Below, in pieces: positions 1 through 9,838 of a stretch of 64,000 nucleotides of DNA. The notes beneath the pieces were generated by a model, which was not told the origin of the DNA, did not search any database, and saw nothing but the letters and a program-made list of their open reading frames with translations. The number at the start of each line of letters is the position of its first letter. The first letter of the stretch is position 1. The translations under genes were made by a program, and so were the position numbers. The stretch spans positions 28,368,578-28,432,577 of the forward strand of contig NC_081143.1 of assembly GCF_958295425.1 (NCBI RefSeq), given 5' to 3'. Source of the DNA: Solea solea (taxonomy: Eukaryota; Chordata; Actinopteri; Pleuronectiformes; Soleidae).

Positions 1-1
1 A

Positions 2-2063
2 CTGGACCTGAGTTACAATCATCCAGGAGTCGTAGGAGACAAGCTCCTGTCTGCTGGACTGAAGGACCCACACTGGAGGCTGGAGAAACTCAGGTAAAGA
101 CAGAACGACAGACTCAGTTATGGACAAATGGACAGACTCGGGTACGGACAGTAAGACACTCTGGTATGGATAGATGGACAGATCATCCACCAGGACAACT
201 GGGTGATTTTCTTGATGAGCTAGACACCCTGCTTTCCTCCATCCCTGAGCATGACTGTCCCATGATTGTCCTGGTGATATGAACATCCACTTAGACAGTC
301 CCTGCTCTTCAGACTTCCTATCGCTGATGCACTCCTTTGAGCTGCAGCGGGTTCACAGCCCTCCAACTCACAAAGCTGGCAAAGAGCTTGATCTCAATCT
401 GACCAGAAGTTGTTCCACAGATACCTTTACGGTCACATCTTTACACTACTCTGACCACTATTTCATTCAGTTCAGTGTGGGTCTCCCAGAGCAAAGTATA
501 GAGTGTTAACTAAGTCCTCAATACTCATCCTGCTCGACCTATCAGCAGCATTTGACGCGGGTAATCACCGTATCCTGGGTATCACAGGAAAAGCACACTC
601 CTGGTTCAAATCCTACCTACTGGGCTCGTTCAATGTGTCCTGGCTCGGTCACACATCTGCACCACACAGCCTTGCCACAGGGGTGCCCCAAGGCTTGGTG
701 CTGGGGCCTCTCCTCTTTGCCATGTTCACCCCCTCACTGGGCCAGATTATCCGCTCACATGGCTTCTCATGTCACTGCTATGCTGATGATACCCAGCTGT
801 CTCTGTCATTCCCACCTGATGACAACACGGTCTCAGCACAAAACTGATTGTCTCACTGGTGTATCTGCATGGATGAAAGCCCATGACCTCCAGCTAAACC
901 TCTCCAAAACCGAACTACTGCTTTTCCCAGCCAAGTCAACAATACATCATAACATCTGCATTAATATCAATTCCCTATCTCTGGCGCCTTCTAAAATAGA
1001 GAAGAAACTTGGGTGTCATGATTGCTGACCAGTTGACCTTTACAGATCATGTTGCTTCTGTCACCCGATCATGTGGCTTTGCTCTATTCAGTATAAGAAA
1101 AATCAGACTGTAGAAGAAGTTCAAGACTTCTTCTATGTAGCTTATTCCTCTCTTTTAAGTGGCTTTGGATAAAACATCTGCTACATGTTTAAATTTTATT
1201 GTTAATGGACAGGTGGGCAGACTCAGGTATGGACAGATTGACAGACTCAGGTATGGACAGATGAACAGACTCAGGTATGGACAGACTCAAGTATGGACAG
1301 GTGGACAGACTCAGGTATGGACAGATGGACAGACTCAAGTATGGACAGATGTGCCTGAAGTTTCCTTCCTTTTTTTCTCCTCCAGACTGGAACACATTGG
1401 AGAACAGAGACTTAAACCTGGTCTAAAGAAGTGTGAGTGTTTGTCCATCACAGATTGTCCTCATATATATGTTCAGTGATTGGTCACTGATCAGCTTTAA
1501 CCCTTGTGTTTTCCTTGACAGATGCTTGTGACCTCACAGTCGACATGAACACCGTGCACAGGAAACTGAAACTGTCCAACGACAACAGGACAATGACGTC
1601 GGTGCAGGACACTCAGTCATATCCCGATCATCCTCACAGATTCCACTCTTGGCCTCAGCTGCTCTGCAGCGACACTCTGAGCGGTCGCTGTTACTGGGAG
1701 GTGGAGTGGGCGGGGCGAGTGAATGTGGCGGTGACATACAAAGGACTGTGTCGGCGGGAAGAGAGCCCCGCCTCGCGGTTGGGACGAAACGACCAGTCCT
1801 GGAGTCTGATCTGCTCCGATGTCGACGGTTACTGCGTGTGGCACGATCACAAGAGGCAGGCGTGTCCTCTCTCACCCTCACCCTCTCACAAAATAGCTGT
1901 GTATTTGGACTGTCCTGCCGGGACTCTGTCCTTCTACAGCGTGTCGGGGGACGCGCTGATCCACCTACACACCTTCAACACCACGTTCACCGAGCCACTG
2001 TACCCGGGGTTTGGGTTTGCGTCCGAATGGCCTGGTTCTTCTGTGACTCTGTGTTCAGTGTAG
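2..2063 (+). CDS. 3' end of a fish NLR (NLRC3/NLRP12-like) gene with PRY-SPRY (B30.2) domain, partial
   Basis: Three exons are visible: 2-93 (leucine-rich repeat, reading LDLSYNHPGV..., donor AG|gtaaag), 1386-1432 (short linker reading LEHIGEQRLKPGLKK, donor gtgagt) and 1522-2063 (PRY-SPRY, ending TAG). Reading phase is continuous across both junctions: AG+A gives Arg, T+AT gives Tyr, giving GLKKYACDLTVD. The last exon has the PRY start (DLTVDMNTVHRKLKLS), the SPRY core CYWEVEW, and a terminal YPGFGF segment. This order, LRR then a short GLKKY linker then B30.2, is typical of the large teleost NLR family of cytosolic innate-immune receptors; ligand and partners are unknown. The NACHT domain and most LRRs lie before the window. 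The gene could be a pseudogene upstream, but the visible part is open. Confidence 0.85.
205..1190 (+). mobile_element. L2/CR1-superfamily LINE relic in the NLR intron
   Basis: Translated pieces in several frames resemble a non-LTR retrotransposon. About 210-510 encodes the end of an APE endonuclease (NIHLDSP, then SDHYFIQF). About 505-1020 encodes reverse transcriptase pieces: LLDLSAAFD, TGVPQGLVLGPLLF, CYADDTQLSLSF, LQLNLSKTELLLFPA. Frameshifts and an internal deletion break the reading frame, so it is dead. The stretch near 1159-1185 (ggctttggataaaacatctg) resembles the conserved 3' tail of fish L2 elements. Family assignment within L2/CR1 is from memory. Confidence 0.75.
1205..1352. repeat. 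Minisatellite with ~20-24-bp units (GACAGACTCAGGTATG)
   Basis: Several near-identical units of GGACAGACTCAGGTATGGACAG type lie just before the acceptor of the NLR linker exon. Shorter related copies occur at about 105-185, flanking the LINE relic on the other side. Confidence 0.8.
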
Positions 2064-3357
2064 CAGGGATCTACGTGACATGTATGTCACCGAGGTTTTC
2101 TGATGTGGTTGTGTTTGTAAAAACCAGTTCAGGTGAATCCACCAACATGCTTTTAATCCACATGGGAGTACGGAAACACTGTTTTTTGAAAAGTGTGTTT
2201 TTGTGTATAATACTAAAACGATACTTTGGGGAAATGATGATGTCATCTCATGGTCTCTCCGTTTATTGCGTTTTGGCTTTAGAATGGTACAGTCCTGGGT
2301 CGTTAGTGACACCAGCAGCAGTGACACAGTCCTATAGAGCAGTGGTTCCCAACCTTTTTTCCTTGAAGCCCCCCTTGCTTGTGTCCAGGACACACCGGGC
2401 CCCCTCCGACCCGAAACCCGTCCAGGGCACGCACACAAAAAAGATTAAAGCAAATGCAAAAATGAATAGCAGTTGGTGGTTTTTGTTCCTATTGGTGGTT
2501 TTTGTATATAGATAAAAATTCCATTCAATCAAAACCAAGGTATTAACTTTTTTTTTTAATACCTGTAGAACTTTCCAGCAGGCAAAGCTTTTTATCTTTC
2601 ATTCTATTTATCTGTTTATTGTTGTAATTGGTATCAAAGCACCGTTGCCTTTAAAGTGCCTTTAAGGTGCATTGTCAAAGCCATTTTTTGTTATATATTA
2701 ACCTTTGTATGTGCCTTTGAAAATCTATCTATCATCAGAACCTGTACGACTTGTCGGTTTTACAACCTAACTAACTAACTCTAGTTAGTAGCTAACTAAC
2801 TAATTACTAACTGTCTAACTAACGGACTGCTGTCTAACTGCTGTTTAACTGTGTATGTGGAATAAACCTTCAGAAAGACAGTGGAGTTGTACCCGCCGTA
2901 CTTGTTCTGGTTACCCTTTCCAGAAGGGAGTATTGAGCTGAAAGGTCCAGTCCAGTAAAAATCTGGACAATACCGGTGAGTCTTTGGTACTTTTACGTTG
3001 AAATTATAGTTTTTATTTGGGTGATACTGACTTCTTATTATCCAGTAGAGTGTCTGATTGGGATGCACAAATATAATTATATTAACCTCACAAACTCAGA
3101 GCTTGTTTTCTTTATTCTTCATAAAATTAAAAACAAATGCTTCTAAACATAGAAGTATACTTCTAAATATAGAGGAGAGAGAGTGTACATCGTGTTCTCA
3201 GGATAATGGTGGATTTCCAGTGACAGACAAATGAAGAACTTTGATCATTTTGTCAGAGTTGACTTTTACAAACGTTCTGTGTTCTAAGAGTTTCTATCCG
3301 AGGGTTTAAATACTGACCTTAATACCAGATAATAAAGTTCATTTATTTAAAAATCTA
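2064..3357. other. 3' flank of the NLR gene; no further gene seen
   Basis: This stretch probably holds the NLR 3' UTR. A possible polyadenylation signal AATAAA lies at 2861-2866. At 2339-2365 the sequence cagtggttcccaacc resembles the terminal inverted repeat of hAT/Charlie-type transposons, but no matching second end was found. TAAC/CTAACTAA simple repeats occur at 2765-2830. No coding exon is recognisable. Confidence 0.5.
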
Positions 3358-3854
3358 AATCTCTCTCTCTCCTCCCCCTCCCTCTCTCTTTCCTCTCTCT
3401 TTTTCTCTCTCTCTCTCCCTCCTCCCTCTCTCTCTCTCTCTCTCTCTCCCTCCTCCCTCTTTTTCTCTCTCTCTCCCTCCTCCCTCTCTTTCTCTCCCTC
3501 TCTCTCTTTCCTCTCTCTCCCTCCTCCCTCTCTCTCCTCCCCCTCCCTCTTTCTCTCTCTCCCTCCTCCCCCTCTCTCTTTCCTCTCTCTTTTTCTCTCT
3601 CTCTCCCTCCTCCCTCTCTCTCTCTCTCCCTCTCTCTTTCTCCTCCCCCTCTCTCTCGCTCCCTCTCTCTCTCTCTCTCTCCTCCCCCTCTCTCTCTCTC
3701 TTTCCTCTCTCCCTCTCTCTCTCTCTCTCTCCCCCTCTCCTCTCCCTCTCTCTTTCTCCTCCCCCTCTCTCTCGCTCCCTCTCTCTCTCTCCCTCTCTCT
3801 TTCTCCTCCCCCTCTCTCTCTCTCCCTCTCTCTTTCTCCTCCCCCTCTCTCTCG

Positions 3855-3890
<36 letters not shown>
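3358..3890. repeat. (CT)n-rich low-complexity tract, 5' side of the LINE
   Basis: About 530 bp are almost purely C and T on this strand (CTCTCT, CCCTCCTCC, TTTCT variants). The tract stops abruptly at 3890, where the LINE begins, and resumes at 9672 after the LINE. Confidence 0.95.
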
Positions 3891-3894
<4 letters not shown>

Positions 3895-4112
3895 GAATGT
3901 TGGGAGTGAGCGTGGCTGAGAGCGTGGTCAGGGTGAGTGTTTTTTCAAACTTTTCTGACTTTTCCTATAATCTTCTTTTTGCTGCTTGGTGGTTTTTTGT
4001 TGATATTTAATTTTTCTTTTGTGACCACTGATTTTGAGTTGTTAATAGTTTATAGTTTTAAAGTTTTTTGTGTTTGACGGTGGCTGCCGCCGGCGCTGCA
4101 GCCAGGCAGGTA

Positions 4113-5579
4113 ATGGCAGCACCTGGAGTCTCCGGGCTGGAGAAACTGACTCGCCGACATGCCGTAAGACTGTGTCCGGATGTCGGCGTGTCAGTGGAGG
4201 CGTGTGGCCTGGCTGTGGGTGCAGTAGTGGGCTACAGCAGAGTAAAATCCGCCTCAAGGATGAACAGTGCTGTCGTCATTTTTTTGGACAGCACTGATAA
4301 AGTGAATGAGCTGGTTGAGAGCGGCGTGGTGGTGGACGGCTCTCTGGTGCAGGTGTTGCCTCTGGTAACACCTGCTAAAAAGATTATTATTTCAAACGCA
4401 CCGCCGTTTTTGAGCAATGAGGCTCTAATGAAGGAACTGTCGCGGCACGGGAAACTCGTGTCCGCGATAAAGATGATTCCGCTGGGCTGTAAATCTGCTC
4501 TCCTGAAGCACGTCATGTCTTTCAGGAGACAGGTATTTATGATACTCAAGGACAACAGATCCGAGTTAAATCTGGCTCTGAAGTTCAGGGTAGATGATTA
4601 CGATTATACAGTTCACGTCACGTCAGATTCTCTCCGGTGCTTTGGTTGCGGGGCAGAGGGACACTTGGTCCGCTCATGCCCGAGAAGAGCAGGTGATCGC
4701 CGGCCTGACGCTGCTGCTGCTGTCGCTACAGCGGAGCCGCCGCTCAGAGCCGACGGTCCCCGCGCAACACAGACACACACACCACAGACACACACACCAC
4801 AGACGCAGACACACACACCACAGACACAGACACCACACACACAGACACACACACCACAGACACAGACACCGCACACACAGACACTCACACCTGAGACACA
4901 GACACCGCACACACACACACCACAGACACACACGGAGGCACAGAGTGACGCAGCACACACACAGACAGGGGAAAGCCCAGATGGACAGAGTGTCCAGACA
5001 GAGTCCTCTGCAGCCAGAGGACAGACAGTCACCAGAGTGGCAGAGGCTGCTCTGGAGTATAACGATGACATTGTTGACGACTCAATGGGTGAAATAATGA
5101 AGTGTTCGATCAAACGAAAAAACCCTGAAACTAAAGTAACCACCAAAAAAAACAAGAAAATGTCGAAAGTTAATTCACAGGTGTCCTCTGAGGGGTCAGA
5201 GGACAACACACGGGAAGACACACTGGGTGACACATTGGAGGACACACAGGAAGACACAGTGGGTGACACACAGGAAGACACACTAGAGGACACACTGGGA
5301 GACACACAGAGCACACTGGGTGGTGAAGAAGACACTGAGGTGGGTAGTGAATACTCGTTCTCTCGTGTCAGGAAGTTTCTGGCCGACACTAAAGGAGAGA
5401 AGGGAGTGATGGTGGAAGAGTTCTTCCCCGACCTAAAACTCTTCCATCAGTCAGTCAGAACTCTGATGAAAAACAGAGGAGATCTTGGTCAGCCATCTTT
5501 TATGGACACTGAGATTTTTAGATTAAAAAAGATTTTAAGTAAAATACGGATCCAGTTAGAGAAAGAGAAGAATGAATGA
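4113..5579 (+). CDS. LINE ORF1: gag-like protein with CCHC zinc knuckle
   Basis: This ORF of 488 residues starts at ATG 4113; the frame is open upstream to a TTG at 4068, but no earlier ATG exists. It presumably binds element RNA in a ribonucleoprotein. A retroviral-type zinc knuckle C-x2-C-x4-H-x4-C lies at about residues 176-189 (CFGCGAEGHLVRSC). The middle is low complexity: Thr/Pro/Gln/His repeats (THTPQTQ) from about residue 220 to 290, then acidic EDTLGDT repeats at about 365-410, built on DNA microsatellites. The C-terminus is a charged, possibly coiled-coil helix (LSKIRIQLEKEKNE). The stop overlaps the ORF2 start (ATGA), which suggests translation of ORF2 by termination-reinitiation. 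Confidence 0.85.
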   Translation: MAAPGVSGLEKLTRRHAVRLCPDVGVSVEACGLAVGAVVGYSRVKSASRMNSAVVIFLDSTDKVNELVESGVVVDGSLVQVLPLVTPAKKIIISNAPPFLSNEALMKELSRHGKLVSAIKMIPLGCKSALLKHVMSFRRQVFMILKDNRSELNLALKFRVDDYDYTVHVTSDSLRCFGCGAEGHLVRSCPRRAGDRRPDAAAAVATAEPPLRADGPRATQTHTPQTHTPQTQTHTPQTQTPHTQTHTPQTQTPHTQTLTPETQTPHTHTPQTHTEAQSDAAHTQTGESPDGQSVQTESSAARGQTVTRVAEAALEYNDDIVDDSMGEIMKCSIKRKNPETKVTTKKNKKMSKVNSQVSSEGSEDNTREDTLGDTLEDTQEDTVGDTQEDTLEDTLGDTQSTLGGEEDTEVGSEYSFSRVRKFLADTKGEKGVMVEEFFPDLKLFHQSVRTLMKNRGDLGQPSFMDTEIFRLKKILSKIRIQLEKEKNE

Positions 5580-8500
5580 GTGCGTTTGCTTTTTCTTTCT
5601 TTACTTTGCTGAGTGTGTTTTTGTCTGGATGCAGCTTTTATAGAAGGATGTGTGAGTTAAAGCTGGGATCATTAAACATTAACGGTGCACGTGAAGACGT
5701 GAAGAGAGCTTCACTTTTCACGCTCATCCGGACTAAAAAGCTAAATGTTATTTTCCTCCAAGAAACGCACAGCACCTCAGACAATGAGTGTGACTGGAGG
5801 AGGGAGTGGAATGGGGAGGTGGTCTTAAGCCACAAGGACAGCAACAGTGGGGGGGTCGGAATTCTCTTTTCTAGAGATTTCACCCCCTCTTCGTACTCTG
5901 CAGATGAAATCGTCCCTGGACGACTTTTAAAAGTCACAGCAGAGTTCGAGAGGACTAAAATGGTTTTTATGAATGTATATGCTCCTGTTCTTGCAGGAGA
6001 AAGACTGGTGTTTTTAGATACTTTAAAATCGTCTCTTTTTAACTGTCATGATGACACACATCTGTTTTTAGGAGGTGATTTTAATTGTACAGTGAACCCT
6101 GCTTTAGACAGGAATCACTTGGAACCAAACGCTGCTTCAAAAAAGTGTCTAACAAAAATAATAGAGACCTTTGAGCTCTGTGACGTGTGGAGGTCGATCC
6201 ACAAGAACCAGCGTCAGTACACCTGGGCTCGCTGCAGAGACAACCTGCTGTCGTTGGCCAGACTCGATCGTTTTTATTGTTATGAACACCATGTCAGTGT
6301 TTTTAAGAGTTGTTTTATCTGTCCTGTCGGTTTCTCTGACCACTCCCTTGTGCACTGTAAGGTTTTTATTAAAAACATCAAATGTAAGAGTGCATACTGG
6401 CATTTTAACACCGCACTGCTGTCAGACAACAGTTTTAGGAATGCACTCTCGTATTTTTGGTTTTATTTTAGACAAACCAAGTCCGAGTACAGCTCGTTGC
6501 AGCAGTGGTGGGACATTGGTAAAGTCAAAATCAAACAGCTCTGCTTACAGTTCACTCTCAATGTCACCAGAGACTTGACCAGGTCTATGAAAGATCTGGA
6601 GAGAGAAGTGGTGGAGCTGCAGGGTTCAGCAGACTCCACAGGAGATCGAGAACAGTTTAGAGTTCTCAAAGAAAAACGATCAGCTCTGTCAGACCTGCTG
6701 GGCGTTCACGCTCAAGGTGCTCTCGTGCGGTCTCGCTTTAACAAAGTTGCCAGGATGGACGCTCCGTCCCACTTTTTCTTTGGGTTGGAGCGTAAGAGTG
6801 GACAGAGGAGGCTGATACACTCGCTGAGATCTGCTGACGGACAACTGCTGCAGGAGGACGGGGAGATTCGACAGTGCGCCTCCTCCTTCTACCAAGATCT
6901 CTACAAGACAGAGCTCCTGGAGGATCCGGAGGTGGCGCTGTCTTTTCTGGAGAACTTGCCCGGAGTGCTCGAAGGAGACAAGGAGCAGCTAGGGGCACAG
7001 CTCTCTGCACAGGAACTACAGGAGGCGCTGCAGAGTCTACAGAGCGGGAAGGCTGCCGGCATAGACGGTCTCCCTGCAGAATTTTATAAGACTTTCTGGA
7101 CTATACTCGGGGAGGATGTACTGTGTGTCCTACAGGACAGCCTGGACAAGGGACGGCTGCCTCTGAGCTGCAGGAGGGCTGTCCTCACCCTCCTCCCGAA
7201 GAAAGGAGACCTGCAGGAAGTGAAGAACTGGCGTCCTGTGTCACTACTGTGTGCCGATTACAAACTGCTGTCGAAAGTCCTGGCAACGAGGCTCCGGAGA
7301 GTGATGGACCAGGTCATTCACGTAGACCAGACCTACTGTGTGCCCGGCAGGCTGATATCTGATAATATCACCTTAATTCGGGATGTTCTGGACCTCTCTG
7401 GTTCATTAGGCTCAAAGCTTGGGCTGATTTCTCTAGACCAAGAAAAAGCTTTTGACAGAGTTGAACACCTTTACCTGTGGCAGACACTGCAGGCTTTTGG
7501 CTTCAGCTCAGGTTTCATAGCTAAGATCAGGGTCTTGTACAATGACATTGAGAGTGTGCTGAAGGTTAACGGTGGTTTGGGAGCTCCTTTTAAAGTTCAC
7601 AGAGGTGTCAGACAGGGCTGCTCCCTGTCAGGCATGCTCTATTCTCTGGCCTTAGAACCTTTTTTACGGAAACTGAGATCTCGCTTGTGTGGTTTTTATT
7701 TCCCTGGTTGTGATCATTGTTTTAAAATCTCTGCTTATGCCGACGATGTCATTGTTTTTATAAATAACCAACAGGACATCGAAGTTCTGAGCAAAGCTGC
7801 TCATGACTTCCAGAAAATCTCCTCTGCTAAGGCCAACTGGGAGAAGAGCGAGGCCTTGGCAGTTGGAGATGGACCTGAGAGGGAGCTGCTTTTACCAGGA
7901 GGACTAACGTGGCAGAGAGGAGGTTTTAAATACCTCGGGGTTCACCTTGGTGACGTCACCAACACCTCCAAGAACTGGGAGAATTTTATCGAAAGGGTCG
8001 AGGGTCGTTTTAACAGGTGGAGATGGATTCGTCCAAAAATGTCTTTTAAAGGTCGGATTCTTGTCATCAACAACCTGGTTTCCTCCATGCTGTGGCACCG
8101 CCTGATGTGTTTGGACCCCCCTGAGGATGTGCTCTCCAGAGTACAGGCCGCTCTGGTGGATTTCGTCTGGGACCGTCTTCACTGGGTCCCACAGAGCGTC
8201 CTCTTCCTACCCAAAGAAGAGGGGGGTCACAACCTGGTCCATGTGGCGAGTCGGAGAGCTGCTTTCAGACTCCAACACATCCAGCGTTTTTTAACAGGAC
8301 CCACGGACTTAGTCTGGAGACCGGTGGCTCGCACCCTACTGGAGCGGTGCAGTGGACTAGGCCTGGCTGAGACCCTGTTTTTAATGGATCTACGGGATTT
8401 TAAGCTGAACAACTTCCCCACCTTTTATAAAGGACTTTTTAAAGTGTGGGGCCTCCTCAACAAAGAGAGGCGAGCAGGAGGAGGAGCTAACTCTCTGTTT

Positions 8501-9544
8501 TGGCTTTTAAAGGAACCGGTGACTCTGGGAACACGGTTCCGTGGTGTAGTGGGTCCGTCCCTGCTACAGAGACTATGCGCGGCAAAAATCCTGACACTGG
8601 GTCAAGTGGCGGAGGTTTGCGGCCCGCGGTTGGACAATGAGATCGGTCTGGCCCAGCGTCTCGAAACCAGGTCAGTCAGGGTGGTCAGTCTCCTGCTGAA
8701 GGACTGGAGGCAGCAGTTGACTGATTCTGAACTCTGTCTGATCTCGGACTACTGCAATGGACAAACGCAACCGGACTCTACAGACCCTTTCCCTGAACTC
8801 ACCATCTCACCTGTTTTTAAGTGTGATGTAAACATTCTGCTGCAGATGAACAAATCCAACAATTACAATCTGTGCAGTGTAACAGGGAAGGTCATGTACT
8901 ATGTGATGGTGAAGGTTTTAAACCAGAGTAGACTGAGAGACAGAGTGGACACTCCATGGAGACACCACCTGTCCCTCACAGAGGATCTAAGGCCAGAGTG
9001 GAGCTCACTCTACAAACCACCGTTAACTAAAAAAGCAGCAGACTTACAGTGGAGGGTTCTTCACGCTGCTGTAGCAGTGAACGCCTTCATCTCCATTGTC
9101 AACCCTAATGTCACAGACACTTGTCCTTTCTGTCCACAGAGAGAAACTGTCTTCCACTGTTTCTTGCACTGTGTCAGACTAACTCCTTTGTTCCACTTCC
9201 TGTCTCACTTGTTCTCGTTATTCACTGAGACTTTTTCCTCTTGTGTTTTTATTTTTGGTTTTAAATACACGAGGAAAAACAAGGGCAAATGTCAACTGCT
9301 GAACTTTTTAATTGGTCAAGCAAAACTGGCTATTTATGTTTCAAGGAGGAACAAAGTGGAAAACTCACTTGATGTTGACTGTCAGCAGATTTATGTTAGG
9401 ATGTTAAAAACCAGGATAAAGACTGACTTTGTTTTCTTCCGCTCAACGAACAACACGGAAGATTTTTTAGAAACATGGGGAGTGAAAGACGTGTTGTGTT
9501 GTGTGAATGATGGAAAATTGTCTTTCTGCAACAGTCTAAGTTAA
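5576..9544 (+). CDS. LINE ORF2: APE endonuclease and reverse transcriptase
   Basis: The 1322-residue protein nicks target DNA and reverse-transcribes the element RNA in place. The endonuclease starts near residue 25 (ELKLGSLNING) and shows FLQETHS, NVYAP, GGDFNC and, near residue 254, SDHSLVHC. The RT domain has LLPKKGDLQEVKNWRPVSLL, LDQEKAFDRV with Asp621, GVRQGCSLSG near 678, and the catalytic YADD at 721-724. A C-terminal zinc finger (CPFC-x8-H-x4-C type, about residues 1183-1197) is usual in L1/Tx1 elements. Two in-frame ATGs are plausible starts: 5576 (the ATGA overlap) and 5648, just before the endonuclease. No interruption is seen and all key motifs are present. Confidence 0.93.
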   Translation: MSAFAFSFFTLLSVFLSGCSFYRRMCELKLGSLNINGAREDVKRASLFTLIRTKKLNVIFLQETHSTSDNECDWRREWNGEVVLSHKDSNSGGVGILFSRDFTPSSYSADEIVPGRLLKVTAEFERTKMVFMNVYAPVLAGERLVFLDTLKSSLFNCHDDTHLFLGGDFNCTVNPALDRNHLEPNAASKKCLTKIIETFELCDVWRSIHKNQRQYTWARCRDNLLSLARLDRFYCYEHHVSVFKSCFICPVGFSDHSLVHCKVFIKNIKCKSAYWHFNTALLSDNSFRNALSYFWFYFRQTKSEYSSLQQWWDIGKVKIKQLCLQFTLNVTRDLTRSMKDLEREVVELQGSADSTGDREQFRVLKEKRSALSDLLGVHAQGALVRSRFNKVARMDAPSHFFFGLERKSGQRRLIHSLRSADGQLLQEDGEIRQCASSFYQDLYKTELLEDPEVALSFLENLPGVLEGDKEQLGAQLSAQELQEALQSLQSGKAAGIDGLPAEFYKTFWTILGEDVLCVLQDSLDKGRLPLSCRRAVLTLLPKKGDLQEVKNWRPVSLLCADYKLLSKVLATRLRRVMDQVIHVDQTYCVPGRLISDNITLIRDVLDLSGSLGSKLGLISLDQEKAFDRVEHLYLWQTLQAFGFSSGFIAKIRVLYNDIESVLKVNGGLGAPFKVHRGVRQGCSLSGMLYSLALEPFLRKLRSRLCGFYFPGCDHCFKISAYADDVIVFINNQQDIEVLSKAAHDFQKISSAKANWEKSEALAVGDGPERELLLPGGLTWQRGGFKYLGVHLGDVTNTSKNWENFIERVEGRFNRWRWIRPKMSFKGRILVINNLVSSMLWHRLMCLDPPEDVLSRVQAALVDFVWDRLHWVPQSVLFLPKEEGGHNLVHVASRRAAFRLQHIQRFLTGPTDLVWRPVARTLLERCSGLGLAETLFLMDLRDFKLNNFPTFYKGLFKVWGLLNKERRAGGGANSLFWLLKEPVTLGTRFRGVVGPSLLQRLCAAKILTLGQVAEVCGPRLDNEIGLAQRLETRSVRVVSLLLKDWRQQLTDSELCLISDYCNGQTQPDSTDPFPELTISPVFKCDVNILLQMNKSNNYNLCSVTGKVMYYVMVKVLNQSRLRDRVDTPWRHHLSLTEDLRPEWSSLYKPPLTKKAADLQWRVLHAAVAVNAFISIVNPNVTDTCPFCPQRETVFHCFLHCVRLTPLFHFLSHLFSLFTETFSSCVFIFGFKYTRKNKGKCQLLNFLIGQAKLAIYVSRRNKVENSLDVDCQQIYVRMLKTRIKTDFVFFRSTNNTEDFLETWGVKDVLCCVNDGKLSFCNSLS

Positions 9545-9673
9545 ATGGAGTTTTTTTCTTTTCTTTCGTATTTTTTACTTTATTTCTCCATGGTCTAAGT
9601 TTTAAGTGCAGAACACAACTAATTTTTTGTTATTGTTCATGTTTCTGAGCAAATAAAGAAGTTTAAAAATCAA

Positions 9674-9815
9674 ATCTCTCCCTCTCTCTTTCTCCTCCCC
9701 CTCTCTCTCTCTCTCTCTCTCTCCTCCCCCTCTCTCTCGCTCGCTCTCTCTCTCTCTCCTCCCCCTCTCTCTCTCTCTCTCTCTCCCCCCCTCTCCTCTC
9801 CGCTCTCCTCTCTCA
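9674..9815. repeat. (CT)n-rich tract, 3' side of the LINE
   Basis: About 140 bp of CTCTCT/CCCCCTCTC sequence continue the tract interrupted by the LINE. It ends only about 25 bp before the srd5a2-like start codon, so it probably lies in that gene's 5' UTR or core promoter. Confidence 0.92.
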
Positions 9816-9838
9816 GTATTGATCGATAGTGATCGAAG

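Larger units (their letters stand above)
3891..9673 (+). mobile_element. Full-length Tx1/L1-type LINE inserted in a (TC)n tract
   Basis: The element has a 5' UTR of about 220 bp, ORF1 (4113-5579), ORF2 (5576-9544) and a short 3' UTR with AATAAA at 9652-9657. Its 5' end abuts pure CT repeat at 3890/3891, and its 3' end (ending about aaaaatcaaa) abuts CT repeat at about 9674, so it lies wholly inside a microsatellite. The zinc-knuckle ORF1 and the ORF2 with APE endonuclease, reverse transcriptase and C-terminal CCHC finger fit the Tx1 branch of L1. Some Tx1 families are known for target specificity; from memory, fish families specific for (TC)n have been described. No frameshift or stop interrupts either ORF, so the copy is young and may be active. 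Confidence 0.88.

Noticed and set aside
4674..5389. Minus-strand Cys/Val-rich frames inside LINE ORF1
   Set aside because: They are antisense readings of the CACACA/CACAGA microsatellite coding the Thr/Pro/Gln region of ORF1.
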